From Vibrio crassostreae (GTDB lineage: Bacteria; Pseudomonadota; Gammaproteobacteria; Enterobacterales; Vibrionaceae), in contig NZ_AP025477.1 in the NCBI RefSeq assembly GCF_024347415.1, positions 1,054,001 to 1,118,000 of the forward strand: a DNA stretch of 64,000 bases. The letters are read 5' to 3'. Both the position numbers and the translations under genes were made by a program. The notes under the pieces were generated by a model. That model did no database searches and had not been told where the DNA came from. It saw only the letters and a program-made list of their open reading frames with translations. Position 1 is the first letter of the stretch, and each line of letters begins with the position of its first letter. Below are positions 1 through 8,963 of this stretch, piece after piece.

Positions 1-655
1 CTGCAGCAGCCAAACCACTTTCATCACCGACAGCAGCAAACGCGCCCGCCAAAGTAGTTAAGGTACAACCCATGCCCGTCACATACGGCATCATTGGGTG
101 CCCGTTATTTAACGTCACAACACTGTCTTTCGTGACAACGTAATCCGTCTCACCAGAAATCACCACATTTGCGCCATATTCAGCCACTAAGCATTGCGCA
201 GCGCCTAATGCAGCATCACTACTATCCAACGCATCAACGCCTTTGGTCTGTGCTTGCTCACCCGCTAGCGCGATAATCTCGGACGCGTTACCACGAATGA
301 TCAACTTATCCGCTAAACGTGCGATTTCACGAGAAGTCTCAGTTCGCAGCGTACTTGCACCACAACCCACAGGGTCAAGAACCACCACCTTGTTGTTCGT
401 GTTTGCTTGTTCTACCGCGAAGCGCATTCTTGGCGTCCACACGCTATCAAGCGTGCCAATGTTGATCACCAAAGCGCCAGAGAAAGACATCATCTCTGCC
501 AATTCTTGTTGTGAGTGCGCCATGATAGGAGAAGCGCCAATCGCCAATAACGCATTCGCCGTATTGTTCATCACGACGTAGTTGGTGATGTTCACAACCA
601 ATGGCTTCTGCGCTCGCACATCGCGCAGCGATTGGATGATTTGTTCAGTTAGCAT
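1..655 (-). CDS. thiM: Hydroxyethylthiazole kinase ThiM (3' end beyond window)
   Basis: ThiM phosphorylates 4-methyl-5-(2-hydroxyethyl)thiazole, the salvage route to the thiazole half of thiamine. The reverse-strand translation starts [20 protein letters not shown] and continues with the family's NITNYVVMN segment, an NIGTL stretch, [12 protein letters not shown] and, near the left edge, the [13 protein letters not shown] anion-hole/catalytic-Cys region. The ATG is at 655-653. Only the C-terminal tail is missing because the gene runs off the window. It lies 29 bp downstream of tenA as a late gene of the riboswitch-controlled thi operon; thiE is a plausible next gene but is not visible. Confidence 0.93.
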   Translation of the reverse strand, partial: MLTEQIIQSLRDVRAQKPLVVNITNYVVMNNTANALLAIGASPIMAHSQQELAEMMSFSGALVINIGTLDSVWTPRMRFAVEQANTNNKVVVLDPVGCGASTLRTETSREIARLADKLIIRGNASEIIALAGEQAQTKGVDALDSSDAALGAAQCLVAEYGANVVISGETDYVVTKDSVVTLNNGHPMMPYVTGMGCTLTTLAGAFAAVGDESGLAAA

Positions 656-684
656 GGGTAAATCCTTATTCGTTAGAAGTCGCT

Positions 685-1365
685 TTAATCAGCTGGTGAA
701 TCATTAAGAGCGTTCAGCCCTTGCTGCCAGAAAGCCACTTCCATACGGGTTGCGGTTTTGAAGATATGAACGATGTTCTGACCGCGCTCGCTGTTGATAT
801 CAATTTCAGCAAGCAGTTGATTGAAGTATTCTGCGCCCGTTGCAACGCCAGACTGGAACTCTTCTCCGCCGTAAAGCTGAAGCCAGCTCGCGTATGGGTT
901 GCCTTCTAATACGGTATCGCCACTTTCTAGAAGTGCTTTACCAATCACGGCATAACCAATTGAACACGGAGCCAGTGCCGCATATAAGTCGACAAGATCA
1001 CCCGTCATGCCTGCATCCAGAACGTAGCGCGTGTAAGCAACTGTTCCGAAATCTTCTGGCTCGTTTTCCAAATCAGATTCCGTTAAGCCCCATTGACCAC
1101 AGTAGGTAACGTGGTGAGAGATTTCTGAATCTAATAAAGCATGAACACTTGGCAGTGCACGACGCATATCAGCCAGTGTTTTTGCCTTGTAAATCGCCAA
1201 TGCATAAGCGCGAGCATACTGTTTTAAGAACAGGAAATCTTGCTTCAAATAATGTAGAAAACAAGGCTGAGCGAGTGTGCCGTTTGCCAGCATTTTAACA
1301 AAATCATGCTCAGTGTAGTCTTGCCAATCTTGCTGACAGGCTTGGATTAAGTCTTGGTATTTCAT
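685..1365 (-). CDS. tenA: Aminopyrimidine aminohydrolase / thiaminase II TenA
   Basis: TenA hydrolyses amino-HMP (a thiamine breakdown product) to HMP, and can also split thiamine. The 226-residue length is normal. Visible family residues are Asp43 in KQDFLFL, the catalytic-type Cys134 in LAPCSIGY, and a C-terminal MEVAFW glutamate segment. An AAGGAA ribosome binding site precedes the ATG at 1365. The gene starts 8 bp after the thiY stop. Together with ThiXYZ this predicts uptake of a pyrimidine precursor, conversion by TenA to HMP, and phosphorylation by ThiD. Confidence 0.93.
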   Translation of the reverse strand: MKYQDLIQACQQDWQDYTEHDFVKMLANGTLAQPCFLHYLKQDFLFLKQYARAYALAIYKAKTLADMRRALPSVHALLDSEISHHVTYCGQWGLTESDLENEPEDFGTVAYTRYVLDAGMTGDLVDLYAALAPCSIGYAVIGKALLESGDTVLEGNPYASWLQLYGGEEFQSGVATGAEYFNQLLAEIDINSERGQNIVHIFKTATRMEVAFWQQGLNALNDSPAD

Positions 1366-1373
1366 GAGATTCC

Positions 1374-2330
1374 TTAGTCAAAAGTCGGCACGTAGTCAGC
1401 GGCTTTTGGTAGTGATTTAATAATACCTTTGTCGAACATGAACTGTGCGTAATCGTCGTAACGCTTTAGGTCAACAGCAGAAGGGCGAAGTGCAAAACGA
1501 GTCAGCGTGTCATTCCATGCGCGTTGGTTAAGCTCGTTATTCAACGTATCTGGTGAATACGCCACAAACTCGCTCCATGACTCTTGTGGGTGATTCACAA
1601 TGTAAGTTGTTGCTTGTTCCAATGCTTTGTTGAACGCTTTGATCGCTTCATCATCGTGCTGCTTTGCGTTCGCAACAAAGATAAGCTCATCGTAAGCTGG
1701 CACACCGTGCTCTTCTGGGAAGAATGCTTTTGCTTTAAAGCCTTCAAGTGCCAGTTGGTTGGTTTCGAAGTTACGTAAGCCACCCCAAATTGCATCTACC
1801 TTGCCTGATGCCAATGAAGATGAAAGTGCCCAACCGACATTGATGGTTTGCACGTCTGTAAACGCAACATTTTCTTGTGCTAGCATGGTGCCGATAGTCG
1901 CTTCTTCGTTACCCGCAATCGCGATACCGATCTTTTTGCCTTTCAGATCCGCTAACGAATCGTTCTTGCCATTATCCAGTACCATTAGTGTGTTCAGTGG
2001 CGTCGCGATAAGGGTTGATGCACGAACCAAAGGAAGACCCGCTGCCACATCCATAGTTAAACTTGGTTGGTAAGTTACCGCTAAATCGACCTTACCTGCC
2101 GCAACCAATTTTGCTGGCGTGCTTGGGTCAGCTGGTTCTTGAATTTCAACCTCTAAGCCTTGCTCAGCAAAGTAGCCACGCTCTTGAGCGATCACAATCG
2201 GGCCATGGTTCGGGTTCACAAACCAATCCAACATCAATGTCAGTTTCTTTTGTTCAGAGTCCGCTAGAGCATGACCTGAAACCAATGAAGCAAGCAGTGC
2301 CACTGCACCTACCAATTTGGTATTTTTCAT
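1374..2330 (-). CDS. thiY: ABC transporter periplasmic pyrimidine-precursor binding protein ThiY
   Basis: This is an NMT1/THI5-like solute-binding protein of 318 residues. Residues 1-23 form a Sec signal peptide (MKNTKLVGAVALLASLVSGHALA), followed by LTLMLDWFVNPNHGPIVIAQERGYF, the typical start of the thiamine-pyrimidine binder family. By family knowledge it binds formylaminopyrimidine or HMP in the periplasm and delivers it to ThiX/ThiZ. A strong AGGAAAGG site precedes the ATG. A 119-bp gap separates it from thiX, unlike the tight spacing elsewhere in the operon; I see no terminator there. The exact ligand (formyl-amino-HMP, amino-HMP or HMP) cannot be read from sequence. Confidence 0.9.
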   Translation of the reverse strand: MKNTKLVGAVALLASLVSGHALADSEQKKLTLMLDWFVNPNHGPIVIAQERGYFAEQGLEVEIQEPADPSTPAKLVAAGKVDLAVTYQPSLTMDVAAGLPLVRASTLIATPLNTLMVLDNGKNDSLADLKGKKIGIAIAGNEEATIGTMLAQENVAFTDVQTINVGWALSSSLASGKVDAIWGGLRNFETNQLALEGFKAKAFFPEEHGVPAYDELIFVANAKQHDDEAIKAFNKALEQATTYIVNHPQESWSEFVAYSPDTLNNELNQRAWNDTLTRFALRPSAVDLKRYDDYAQFMFDKGIIKSLPKAADYVPTFD

Positions 2331-2449
2331 AGTTAACCTTTCCTTTTGAATATTATTATTGTGTGTATCGATCTAATTTTTAACTAGGTTTGTTTAGATA
2401 AATAGCCTTGAGCGAAGCTTTATTAAACAAAGAGTTATTGAGCTAACCA

Positions 2450-3265
2450 TCACTGGTTCTCCCAAGGGATAGCTTTTTTAAGTAATTTATCTGTGATGAA
2501 ATAGAGCGAGATAGACAGCACCGCCAAGATGAATAAGGCAGCAAACATCTCATCAATGATCATGCGTGCGTTGGCTTGCAGCATTAGGTAACCCAGCCCT
2601 TCACTTGAACCCACCCACTCACCGACAACCGCGCCAATTGGGGCAATCACCACAGCCACACGAATACCAGACGCCAGTGTTGGCAATGCAGCAGGCAGTT
2701 GGATATAACGCAACAATTGCCATTTCGATGCACCCATCGTCTTAGCAAGATCGAGATAGCCTGTCGGTGTATTACGCAAGCCGTCGTAACAACAGGTCGT
2801 CACAGGGAAGAAGATAATGATCGCCGCCATCACCACTTTTGACGCGATGCCATAGCCAAGCCACAGCATCAATACTGGAGCAATCGCAAACACGGGGATC
2901 GCTTGGCTAGCAATTAAGATAGGCAATAGCCAACGTTTCAATGGATCAAACATCAACATCTGCAAGGCGAAAAACAGCCCCATAGACAAACCTAGCAATA
3001 GCCCAAGTAAGATCTCTTGCGCAGTCACCCAAGTGTGTTTGAGCAACACATCGTAGCGTTCAATCAGCTTGAGGAAGACTTCTGCGGGAGCCGGCAGAAT
3101 GAAGCTTGGCATCTCAAAGATAACCACCACCATTTGCCACAAACCAAGAATCACAGCACTGCTGATGACCAAACGCATAACAGGGTTCATTTGGCGAGGA
3201 TATGTTGTGCTAGCCTGCGCGTTAGTTGAACGAGTCACAGCTTCGCTTCGCGTTAGATCATTCAT
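2450..3265 (-). CDS. thiX: ABC transporter permease ThiX
   Basis: Inner-membrane permease of the pyrimidine-precursor ABC importer (BPD-transp-1 fold). The 271-residue protein has about six hydrophobic segments and the EAA-type cytoplasmic loop around YLDLAKTMGASKWQLLRYIQLP, which docks on the ATPase ThiZ. I chose the ATG at 3265, since GGAG lies 7 bases upstream; an in-frame GTG two codons earlier would leave poor spacing. Its start overlaps the thiZ stop by 8 bases, which suggests translational coupling. It works with ThiY (periplasm) and ThiZ (ATPase). Confidence 0.9.
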   Translation of the reverse strand: MNDLTRSEAVTRSTNAQASTTYPRQMNPVMRLVISSAVILGLWQMVVVIFEMPSFILPAPAEVFLKLIERYDVLLKHTWVTAQEILLGLLLGLSMGLFFALQMLMFDPLKRWLLPILIASQAIPVFAIAPVLMLWLGYGIASKVVMAAIIIFFPVTTCCYDGLRNTPTGYLDLAKTMGASKWQLLRYIQLPAALPTLASGIRVAVVIAPIGAVVGEWVGSSEGLGYLMLQANARMIIDEMFAALFILAVLSISLYFITDKLLKKAIPWENQ

Positions 3266-4016
3266 AATCACGCTCCAACTGGTCTAAGATCGCCTGTTGC
3301 AACTCGGCACACTCACCATCGAGCACTCGTGGCGTTGACGTGTGAGGCACAGATAAAGAGTGAGCACTCGCCGGTGTGCCTTGCAACACATACAAGTTAT
3401 CCGCCAAACGCACCGCTTCTTGTGGATCATGGGTGATCAGGACAACGGTTTTATCCCTTAACAGTTCACACGCTAAGGTCTGTAACTTGTGTCTCGTTAC
3501 CGCATCCAGCGCAGAGAACGGCTCATCCATCAGCACCACTGGTTTGTCTTGCATTAAGGTGCGAGCCAAAGCAACACGTTGACGCATACCACCAGACAAC
3601 TGATCCGGCATCGCATTCGCATAATCAGCCAAACCAACCGCAGCGAGCAACTCGAGTGCTTGATTGGTTTGCAGTGCTTTGTCAGAAGCTGGATTTTGAA
3701 AACGATGACTCAGGCAAACATTGTCGATGACCGATAGCCACGGCAGTAACAAATCTTGCTGCGCCATGTAAGCGATGCGATCCGTTAAAGGTAATTCATC
3801 AGACGTTGCCAATGTGCCCTGCCACTCCACCCTATCGTCCAGTAAGCCTGCCAGATAACGCAATACCGTGGTTTTTCCGCAGCCACTTCGACCCAACAAT
3901 ACCGTCCACTTACCTGCGTTTAAGCTAAGCGACAACCCAGACAAGGTCGCGTGCTCACTGTCGTTATAGCGTAAGGAGGCATTGCTGAGTTGAACACCAA
4001 CCGTATTAACGGACAT
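3258..4016 (-). CDS. thiZ: ABC transporter ATP-binding protein ThiZ
   Basis: ATPase of the ThiXYZ importer. It carries Walker A LGRSGCGKTTVLRY, signature LSGGMRQRVALARTL, Walker B VVLMDEPFSALDA and a downstream ITHDPQEAV H-loop, as in nitrate/taurine-type importers. An open frame extends upstream to 4088, but that would overlap thiD by 83 bases. The ATG at 4016 (MSVNTVGVQL) overlaps the thiD stop by 11 bases and gives the usual family N-terminus, so I use it; an ATG two codons earlier (4022) is possible. The resulting 252 residues fit the family. Confidence 0.9.
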   Translation of the reverse strand: MSVNTVGVQLSNASLRYNDSEHATLSGLSLSLNAGKWTVLLGRSGCGKTTVLRYLAGLLDDRVEWQGTLATSDELPLTDRIAYMAQQDLLLPWLSVIDNVCLSHRFQNPASDKALQTNQALELLAAVGLADYANAMPDQLSGGMRQRVALARTLMQDKPVVLMDEPFSALDAVTRHKLQTLACELLRDKTVVLITHDPQEAVRLADNLYVLQGTPASAHSLSVPHTSTPRVLDGECAELQQAILDQLERDYE

Positions 4017-4899
4017 TGCCATGTCCAGCGAAGAAGTGATTGACAGGGCCATGACCTTGACCGACTTGCAACTCATCAGCATGAGCAATCGCGCGAGAAA
4101 TGTATTGTTTTCCTAGGTCGACAGCCTCTGGAAGCGTGTTGCCTTGCGCTAAGAAAGAAGCAATGGCAGAAGAGAGCGTACAACCCGTGCCATGGGTGTT
4201 TTTGGTCGGAAAACGCTTCGCGCTAATCACAGCAGATGTGGTTGGTAGAATCAGTAAGTCGTTACTGTTTTCATCTTTCTCCAAGTGACCGCCTTTTAGC
4301 AGTATCGCTTTAGCACCTAAAGCGCGCAGGTCTTCAATCATATCCTGCATTTCAGCTTCGCTTTCAGGTACCGGTTTACCCGTAAGTGCTGCGCCTTCTG
4401 GCAAGTTCGGGGTAATGATATCTGCCAACGGAATCAGCTCTTGCTTTAGCGTAGTAATGGCAGCGTTTTCTAAAAGAAGGTCACCACTGGTTGCAACCAT
4501 TACAGGATCAATCACTAAGTGCTTAGGCTGGTATTGCTTAATTTTGTCCGCAACGACTTTAATGATTTGCGAATCCGCCAACATACCGACTTTTACTGCC
4601 ACGATATTCAAATCGGTAAATACTGCGTCTAGTTGGCTAGCGACATGCTCAAGTGGGATTGGAAAAATGGCTGACACGCCTTGTGTGTTCTGAGATGTAA
4701 TAGCGGTAATCACCGAACAAGCGAAACTACCCGTTGCAGACATGGCTTTGATATCAGCTTGGATCCCTGCACCACCGCCGCTGTCAGATCCAGCGATCGT
4801 CAAAACAATCGGAGTATTCGTGCGAATCAAACCATCAGCAGAGTGCTGTAATGTTGAGGCTTTTGGAGTTAAGTCTTTTGAAATAGAACTGTGTGTCAT
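4006..4899 (-). CDS. thiD: Hydroxymethylpyrimidine (phospho)kinase ThiD
   Basis: ThiD phosphorylates HMP twice to HMP-PP, the pyrimidine substrate of thiamine phosphate synthase. Visible motifs are the substrate loop TIAGSDSGGGAGIQADIKA (about residues 34-52), VIDPVMVATSGD, and the C-terminal anion hole GTGCTLSSAIA. It is 297 residues because of about 30 N-terminal residues ahead of the kinase core, somewhat longer than usual. This start is supported by AGGAG at the correct spacing, and that AGGAG lies in a hairpin (4905-4931). It is the first gene of the operon thiD-thiZ-thiX-thiY-tenA-thiM and directly follows the TPP riboswitch leader. Confidence 0.94.
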   Translation of the reverse strand: MTHSSISKDLTPKASTLQHSADGLIRTNTPIVLTIAGSDSGGGAGIQADIKAMSATGSFACSVITAITSQNTQGVSAIFPIPLEHVASQLDAVFTDLNIVAVKVGMLADSQIIKVVADKIKQYQPKHLVIDPVMVATSGDLLLENAAITTLKQELIPLADIITPNLPEGAALTGKPVPESEAEMQDMIEDLRALGAKAILLKGGHLEKDENSNDLLILPTTSAVISAKRFPTKNTHGTGCTLSSAIASFLAQGNTLPEAVDLGKQYISRAIAHADELQVGQGHGPVNHFFAGHGNVR

Positions 4900-4904
4900 T
4901 GTCG

Positions 4905-4931
4905 CTCCTACTATCTTACAAGACGTAGGAG
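4905..4931 (-). promoter_or_regulatory. Hairpin sequestering the thiD Shine-Dalgarno
   Basis: In the thiD mRNA, CTCCTAC (4931-4925) is perfectly complementary to GTAGGAG (4911-4905). The second arm contains the AGGAG ribosome binding site located 5 bases before the ATG. The hairpin therefore hides the site when formed. It lies about 80 bases after the TPP aptamer, consistent with a translational expression platform. No U-tract follows, so this is not a terminator. Confidence 0.75.
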
Positions 4932-5010
4932 AACGAACACTGATCGAAGGAGAAGTCGCATTAGGCTCATGAAAGCTTTCATGGGTGCAGACGTAGATCG
5001 AGTGCTTATA

Positions 5011-5100
5011 GTTCCCTACGCCAGTATTAACTGAATCAGGTTCAACGGGTCTCGATTAACGATCTCAGCAAACACCAAATAAGGTATATGCCCCCCGACT
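5011..5100 (-). ncRNA. TPP riboswitch (THI element)
   Basis: Reading the minus strand, the leader contains AGTCGGGGGGC at its 5' side, the CTGAGATC box, GACCCGTTGAACCTGATTC, and a closing TACTGGCGTAGGGAAC. These are the conserved THI-box blocks in the right order and spacing. TPP binding is expected to lower expression of the downstream thiamine salvage and uptake operon. The rest of 4900-5252 holds the RBS hairpin on one side and the probable promoter region (5101-5252) on the other; I could not fix a convincing -35/-10 pair there. Confidence 0.95.
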
Positions 5101-5252
5101 ATTGATAGCGATAGTAACAGCACTCTCACAACTGAGATACTGATTTTATTCATTTATAAGATTCACGCATGAATAAAATTCAATTTAGCTTTCTTCACTC
5201 ACTCTGAAACAAGTGCCTAAACAAGTGCTTAGACTAGCGATTAGACAAATGC

Positions 5253-6170
5253 TTAGCGCTGCTCTTGAGTTGGTTGTGACTGGATAAACAAGCACAGCAC
5301 AATCAGGAACATACCTAACCATCCTGCCGATGGAATCAACTCTCCAACAATACACACGGCAAGTACCGCGGCAACAACTGGTTCAAGCAAGGTAATCAAG
5401 TTGGCACTGCTCGCGGTGACATGTCGCAGGCCAAAACTGAAGGCGATATAACCCATGCATTGAGGAATTAACGCCAAGTAACTCACGACCAATATATTGG
5501 TATTCGATGCGAACAGGTTATTCCCTGTAAACCAGAGCGTTGGCAACAACAGCATCGCACCGAGGCCAAAAATACTGCCCATCGCCGCTTGTGACTTAAT
5601 CCCTTTATCGATCAGTGCCTTTGTCGCCCAAGAATAAATGGCATAGCACAGGCCTGCCACCAAACCTAATCCAATCCCCAAAAGCTTCAGGTCGTCGCCA
5701 GAGTCACTCTCCGATGATGATTCTGAAAATACCAACAACCCAATACCCACGACACCAATCGCAAAGCTAGTGAGCCAACGTTTGTTGATATTATTGTTTT
5801 TGCTAATCAGACACTCTAGCAGCGCAGAAAAGAAAGGTGCGGTAGCAATCGACACCACCGTGCCTATTGCGACACCCGATAATTTCATCGAAGAGTAGAA
5901 AGCCAAAGGATAGATCGCTAAAGCCAGTGCACTCGCCGCTAACAGCTTTTTGTTGAGCAAAAGCTTATCAAGTGAAGATAAAATCTTTCGATACGCCAAG
6001 CCCGCTTGCATTAGGCCGCCGACACCCATAGAGAAAGCACCAATCGCTAATGGGCTTAGATCAGGCGCAAAACTTGCGGCGGTGCCTGTCGTGCCCCATA
6101 AAATGGAAGCAAACAAGATGGATAAAGTGCCCGTTTGGAATTCGTTGACGCGATTGATGGCAAGATTCAT
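5253..6170 (-). CDS. EamA/DMT-family permease
   Basis: Drug/metabolite transporter of 305 residues with about ten hydrophobic helices and the two-fold EamA repeat. The first repeat contains LFASILWGTTGTAASFAPDLSPLAIGA; the second starts near GLGLVAGLCYAIYSWATKAL. Substrate is unknown: family members export amino acids, metabolites or nucleosides. It lies on the same strand as, and 85 bp downstream of, an AraC-family regulator gene that may control it. A run of degenerate direct repeats around (A)CAAGTGCTTA lies just beyond its stop (5205-5250) with no obvious terminator. The ATG at 6170 starts a typical N-terminus. Confidence 0.85.
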   Translation of the reverse strand: MNLAINRVNEFQTGTLSILFASILWGTTGTAASFAPDLSPLAIGAFSMGVGGLMQAGLAYRKILSSLDKLLLNKKLLAASALALAIYPLAFYSSMKLSGVAIGTVVSIATAPFFSALLECLISKNNNINKRWLTSFAIGVVGIGLLVFSESSSESDSGDDLKLLGIGLGLVAGLCYAIYSWATKALIDKGIKSQAAMGSIFGLGAMLLLPTLWFTGNNLFASNTNILVVSYLALIPQCMGYIAFSFGLRHVTASSANLITLLEPVVAAVLAVCIVGELIPSAGWLGMFLIVLCLFIQSQPTQEQR

Positions 6171-6255
6171 TTCTATTACCCAATTTTCAGTTGTGAAATA
6201 GATAATAATGAAGATTGATAAAAGTTAGTTTGCCGAAAGGACGCTATTGTTGTTT

Positions 6256-6984
6256 CTAAAGACTGTCTTTCATTGAGCCTAAAAACGCCCTTGGAGACAT
6301 CCCAAAGTGCTGAGAGAAGCGGCGACTGAAAGCAGAAACATCACTATATCCCACATTTTCAGCGATCAATTGAACAGGTAAATCTGTGTGGGTTAACAAG
6401 GCTTGAGCTTTCTCCATACGATATCGAGTGATGTATTTAAGCGCACTGATACCCAGGCATTCTTTGAAGCGTTTTTTAAATTGAGTGGGACTCAAACAGG
6501 CCGTTTCTGCAAGTTGTGATATGGATAACGGTTGTGTGTAATTATCCGCTATCAGCCTTTGTACCGCACGAATTCGAGGGTCGATGCTCTTGCTTACTTC
6601 TTGTTGTTCTAAAAGCAGTGAAAACACATCCAAGATAGACGATTCAATGCCACTGTCTACTTGATATTCCAGCTGCTTCTCAACGAACAGTAAGAAGCTC
6701 ATCAAAGGTGGTGTTATCGTGAAAACCGAGAGCTCATGCTCTAACAAGTGCTGCGGTAACTCTGCCATATCTGCGACAATAAACCGTGCTGCTTCATCCG
6801 CCTTAAAGGCATGCGCTGTGGTTACCGGAATCACCACGCATTCACCTACGGCCACTTTGCCGACATATCCAACCATCTCAAGGTTGATACTCCCTTGGAT
6901 CGGCAATACCAGTTGATGATGGTCATCATGAGCATGGGTATTAAATTGCTTGGTGTAAGATCGAATGCTTAAGCTAGATTTCAT
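6256..6984 (-). CDS. AraC-family transcriptional regulator (cupin + HTH)
   Basis: A 242-residue regulator. The N-terminal half has a cupin-like sensor (THAHDDHHQLVLPIQGSINLE, then GECVVIPVTTAHAFKAD). The C-terminal half has two HTH motifs (QLAETACLSPTQFKKRFKECLG and LIAENVGYSDVSAFSRRFSQHFGMSPRAF), typical AraC/XylS signatures. I chose the ATG at 6984 over an in-frame TTG two codons upstream; the ribosome binding site is weak in either case. The adjacent same-strand EamA permease gene is the natural target candidate. The effector is not deducible. Confidence 0.88.
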   Translation of the reverse strand: MKSSLSIRSYTKQFNTHAHDDHHQLVLPIQGSINLEMVGYVGKVAVGECVVIPVTTAHAFKADEAARFIVADMAELPQHLLEHELSVFTITPPLMSFLLFVEKQLEYQVDSGIESSILDVFSLLLEQQEVSKSIDPRIRAVQRLIADNYTQPLSISQLAETACLSPTQFKKRFKECLGISALKYITRYRMEKAQALLTHTDLPVQLIAENVGYSDVSAFSRRFSQHFGMSPRAFLGSMKDSL

Positions 6985-7100
6985 GAGCAACGCCGGAGTA
7001 CATTTCGCTAGGTTAAAGTAAGAGACACAACGTTACATTATCACTTCCCTAGAGTCACACTCAATACTCATCAAATTCATGCGAGCTAGGTGACATGATC

Positions 7101-7131
7101 AAAAACGGCCTCTAAATAAGAGACCGTTTTT
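7101..7131 (-). terminator. Terminator after the DUF4382 lipoprotein gene
   Basis: AAAAACGGCCTCT and AGAGACCGTTTTT form a 12-of-13 bp stem around AATA. On the minus strand it ends in CCGTTTTT, 27 bp past the stop of the gene at 7158-8183. Confidence 0.85.
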
Positions 7132-7157
7132 ATTAAAAATCGTCATTCACATCAAGC

Positions 7158-8183
7158 TTAGAATGACACTTGGCTATCTTGACCAACCGTTACTTGCACG
7201 CCGTTTTGAACATCATAGATTTCAAAACCATCAGCAACCGGATCAGCATTATCTTCACCACTGTCATGTTGCGCAGTACAGGTATAACCCAATGAGTAAG
7301 TACCTGGGTCAATGAAGCCCAGTGAGAACTCATAGTTCGTCTGTGCTTCATTCATTGTCACTGACGCTGAAGTTACCGGTTTCACTTCATCACTGCCGCC
7401 AATTGGAGCCATGTCAGCTTGTTCAACATTACCTTCATACAAGTAGATCGACTGAACAAATGTATTATCACCACCGTTACAAGTGTCATAAGTAGAAAGA
7501 GCAACAGTGCCTTCAATATTTCCCGTCTCAACCGTATTGATAAGGCTTACAGACGTTCTTTGAATAGTGTAATCAGGGTAAGTCGAACTGTTCTTTAGGC
7601 CGCGTCGAAGATCGAACTCGACAACAAAGTCGTTACTCTGTTCGTTCACATTAAATGAGTTATTAAAGTAAAGTACGCCAGCTTTATCTTCTTTTCCCAC
7701 ACCTTGCGGACACGCGCCTTCACCTTTCACCGTTAACTCACGGGTCGTATCATCGTTTTCTATCACGTAAGATGGATCTGTTGGATGATCGCCATCATTG
7801 GCAAACACACACAACTTATAGCTGCCTACCGGAATGACCTCATTTTCAATCAAAGGAAGTGCATCGCTGCCTTGGTAATCCAGCAAATTCACACTTAATG
7901 GAATCGGATCCTCACCATCTGGCAAAGGATCGCCATTTTCATCAACGTAATCGCCGTTTTCGTCCGTTTTATACACATCATATATCATTGGCGAACCTCC
8001 CCCTTGAGGAAGTAAAGCGACCTTACTGAATGTCACGGTGACGTCTTTAACATCATCAATGGGCGCATCACTCACGCTTAAGGTAATGGGTGTCGTGCTG
8101 CTTGATGAACCTGAATCACCACCACAACCAACAAGCCCAGCCAGCACAAGGCTCGCTAAAGCGGTTTCCTTTAAATACTTCAT
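7158..8183 (-). CDS. DUF4382 lipoprotein
   Basis: A 341-residue exported lipoprotein. The ATG at 8183 has AGGAA 7 bases upstream and yields MKYLKETALASLVLAGLVGCGG, a lipoprotein signal with lipobox LVGC. An open frame extends 7 codons further upstream without an RBS. After a Ser-rich linker comes the DUF4382 domain (ITLSVSDAPIDDVKDVTVTF). Around residues 75-95 lies an acidic DENGDYVDENGD stretch resembling a calcium-binding loop, an inserted or lineage-specific feature. Function of DUF4382 is unknown; surface-exposed, carbohydrate-binding-like beta domains are likely. Single-gene transcript with its own terminator. Confidence 0.85.
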   Translation of the reverse strand: MKYLKETALASLVLAGLVGCGGDSGSSSSTTPITLSVSDAPIDDVKDVTVTFSKVALLPQGGGSPMIYDVYKTDENGDYVDENGDPLPDGEDPIPLSVNLLDYQGSDALPLIENEVIPVGSYKLCVFANDGDHPTDPSYVIENDDTTRELTVKGEGACPQGVGKEDKAGVLYFNNSFNVNEQSNDFVVEFDLRRGLKNSSTYPDYTIQRTSVSLINTVETGNIEGTVALSTYDTCNGGDNTFVQSIYLYEGNVEQADMAPIGGSDEVKPVTSASVTMNEAQTNYEFSLGFIDPGTYSLGYTCTAQHDSGEDNADPVADGFEIYDVQNGVQVTVGQDSQVSF

Positions 8184-8511
8184 AACTAGCTTCCTATAAA
8201 TCACTGCTCAATAAAGGGCTTAGTTTGTTGCCCTCTTATTCATTTCCTTAATGTGGCTCATAGATAAACCGCGCTTATGGCCAAAATCGGTTAGCCCTAT
8301 TACTTAAGGCTTTCTTCATCCAAAAACTCTGCTCATCAAGATGCACATATCAGGTCGCACATAGGTTAATTAAGTCTAGTAAGTAAATTGTCAGTAGTCG
8401 CACATATTTGGCAAGATTGCTGTCAATTGTGTTGAAATAGTCGGTGTGTATGGAGTCAGATAAGATAATTGAAAGCAACTCAACCAAAGCCCCAAACTAC
8501 TACCAAGATCA
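8184..8511. other. Intergenic stretch without a gene
   Basis: This holds the promoter region of the DUF4382 gene on the minus strand and AT-rich sequence with no convincing ORF. An 11-base motif recurs with one difference (GGTCGCACATA near 8353 and AGTCGCACATA near 8396) and may be a regulator half-site pair. I see nothing else. Confidence 0.4.
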
Positions 8512-8557
8512 AAAAAGGCCGTCAAGACAGCCTATTGCTGAACTTAAACGACCTTTT
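8512..8557 (-). terminator. Terminator after the DUF2999 gene
   Basis: A long imperfect stem (AAAAAGGCCGT...ACGACCTTTT with an inner CAG/CTG pairing) lies 48 bp past the DUF2999 stop. On the minus strand it ends in a GGCCTTTTTT tract. Confidence 0.75.
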
Positions 8558-8604
8558 CATTGAATGCGAATAAGCTAAGACGATATCAGCTCATTCAAAC
8601 TCAC

Positions 8605-8856
8605 TTATTTTTGAAGTTGCTCTTTAGCCGCTTCAACCTTAGAAAAATCTAGGCCAAGCTCTTCAACTGCTTCTTTGATTAGCGCAGGGTTTTGCATTAC
8701 CTGACCCATCAGCATTTGAAGTTTGTCTTGAGGTAAACCAAGTTGGCTGATCGTCGCCATTGCTGCAAGAGGGTTCTCGGTCAACGTCTTGAATAGCTCG
8801 CTGATCTGCTCGTCGCTAATATTGTTCTCTTTCAACATTGCTAAAATCGGGTTCAT
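8605..8856 (-). CDS. DUF2999 family protein
   Basis: An 83-residue acidic, Leu/Met-rich helical protein (MNPILAMLKENNISDEQISEL ...). It matches my recollection of the small DUF2999 family found in Vibrionaceae. No signal peptide or transmembrane segment is visible, so it is probably cytoplasmic. Function unknown. It stands alone between two hairpins (8512-8557 and 8888-8915), so it is probably monocistronic. Confidence 0.8.
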   Translation of the reverse strand: MNPILAMLKENNISDEQISELFKTLTENPLAAMATISQLGLPQDKLQMLMGQVMQNPALIKEAVEELGLDFSKVEAAKEQLQK

Positions 8857-8887
8857 TTTTTTGCCTTTGAAACACTAAATTAAGTAG

Positions 8888-8915
8888 GAGCACAGCATAC
8901 CATCTAGCTGTGCTC
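8888..8915 (-). terminator. Stem-loop between the DUF218 gene and DUF2999 gene
   Basis: GAGCACAGC and GCTGTGCTC form a perfect 9-bp stem 49 bp downstream of the minus-strand gene at 8964-10061. The tail on the minus strand is CTACTTAATTT rather than a clean T-run, so termination may be partial. Confidence 0.55.
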
Positions 8916-8963
8916 GATTGTACTAGCAACTTATACTTTGCCTACTATGAAATAACCCTAAGC

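Noticed and set aside
243..581. Plus-strand 112-codon frame
   Set aside because: Lies wholly inside thiM in the opposite strand, and the minus-strand translation is clearly ThiM. Many other long antisense frames in this window (for example in fadB-, RND- and guaC-type genes) are shadows of the same kind.
5205..5250. Regulatory repeat array of CAAGTGCTTA-like units
   Set aside because: Only three degenerate copies, irregular spacing, and no link to the riboswitch or promoter; probably chance or minor slippage.
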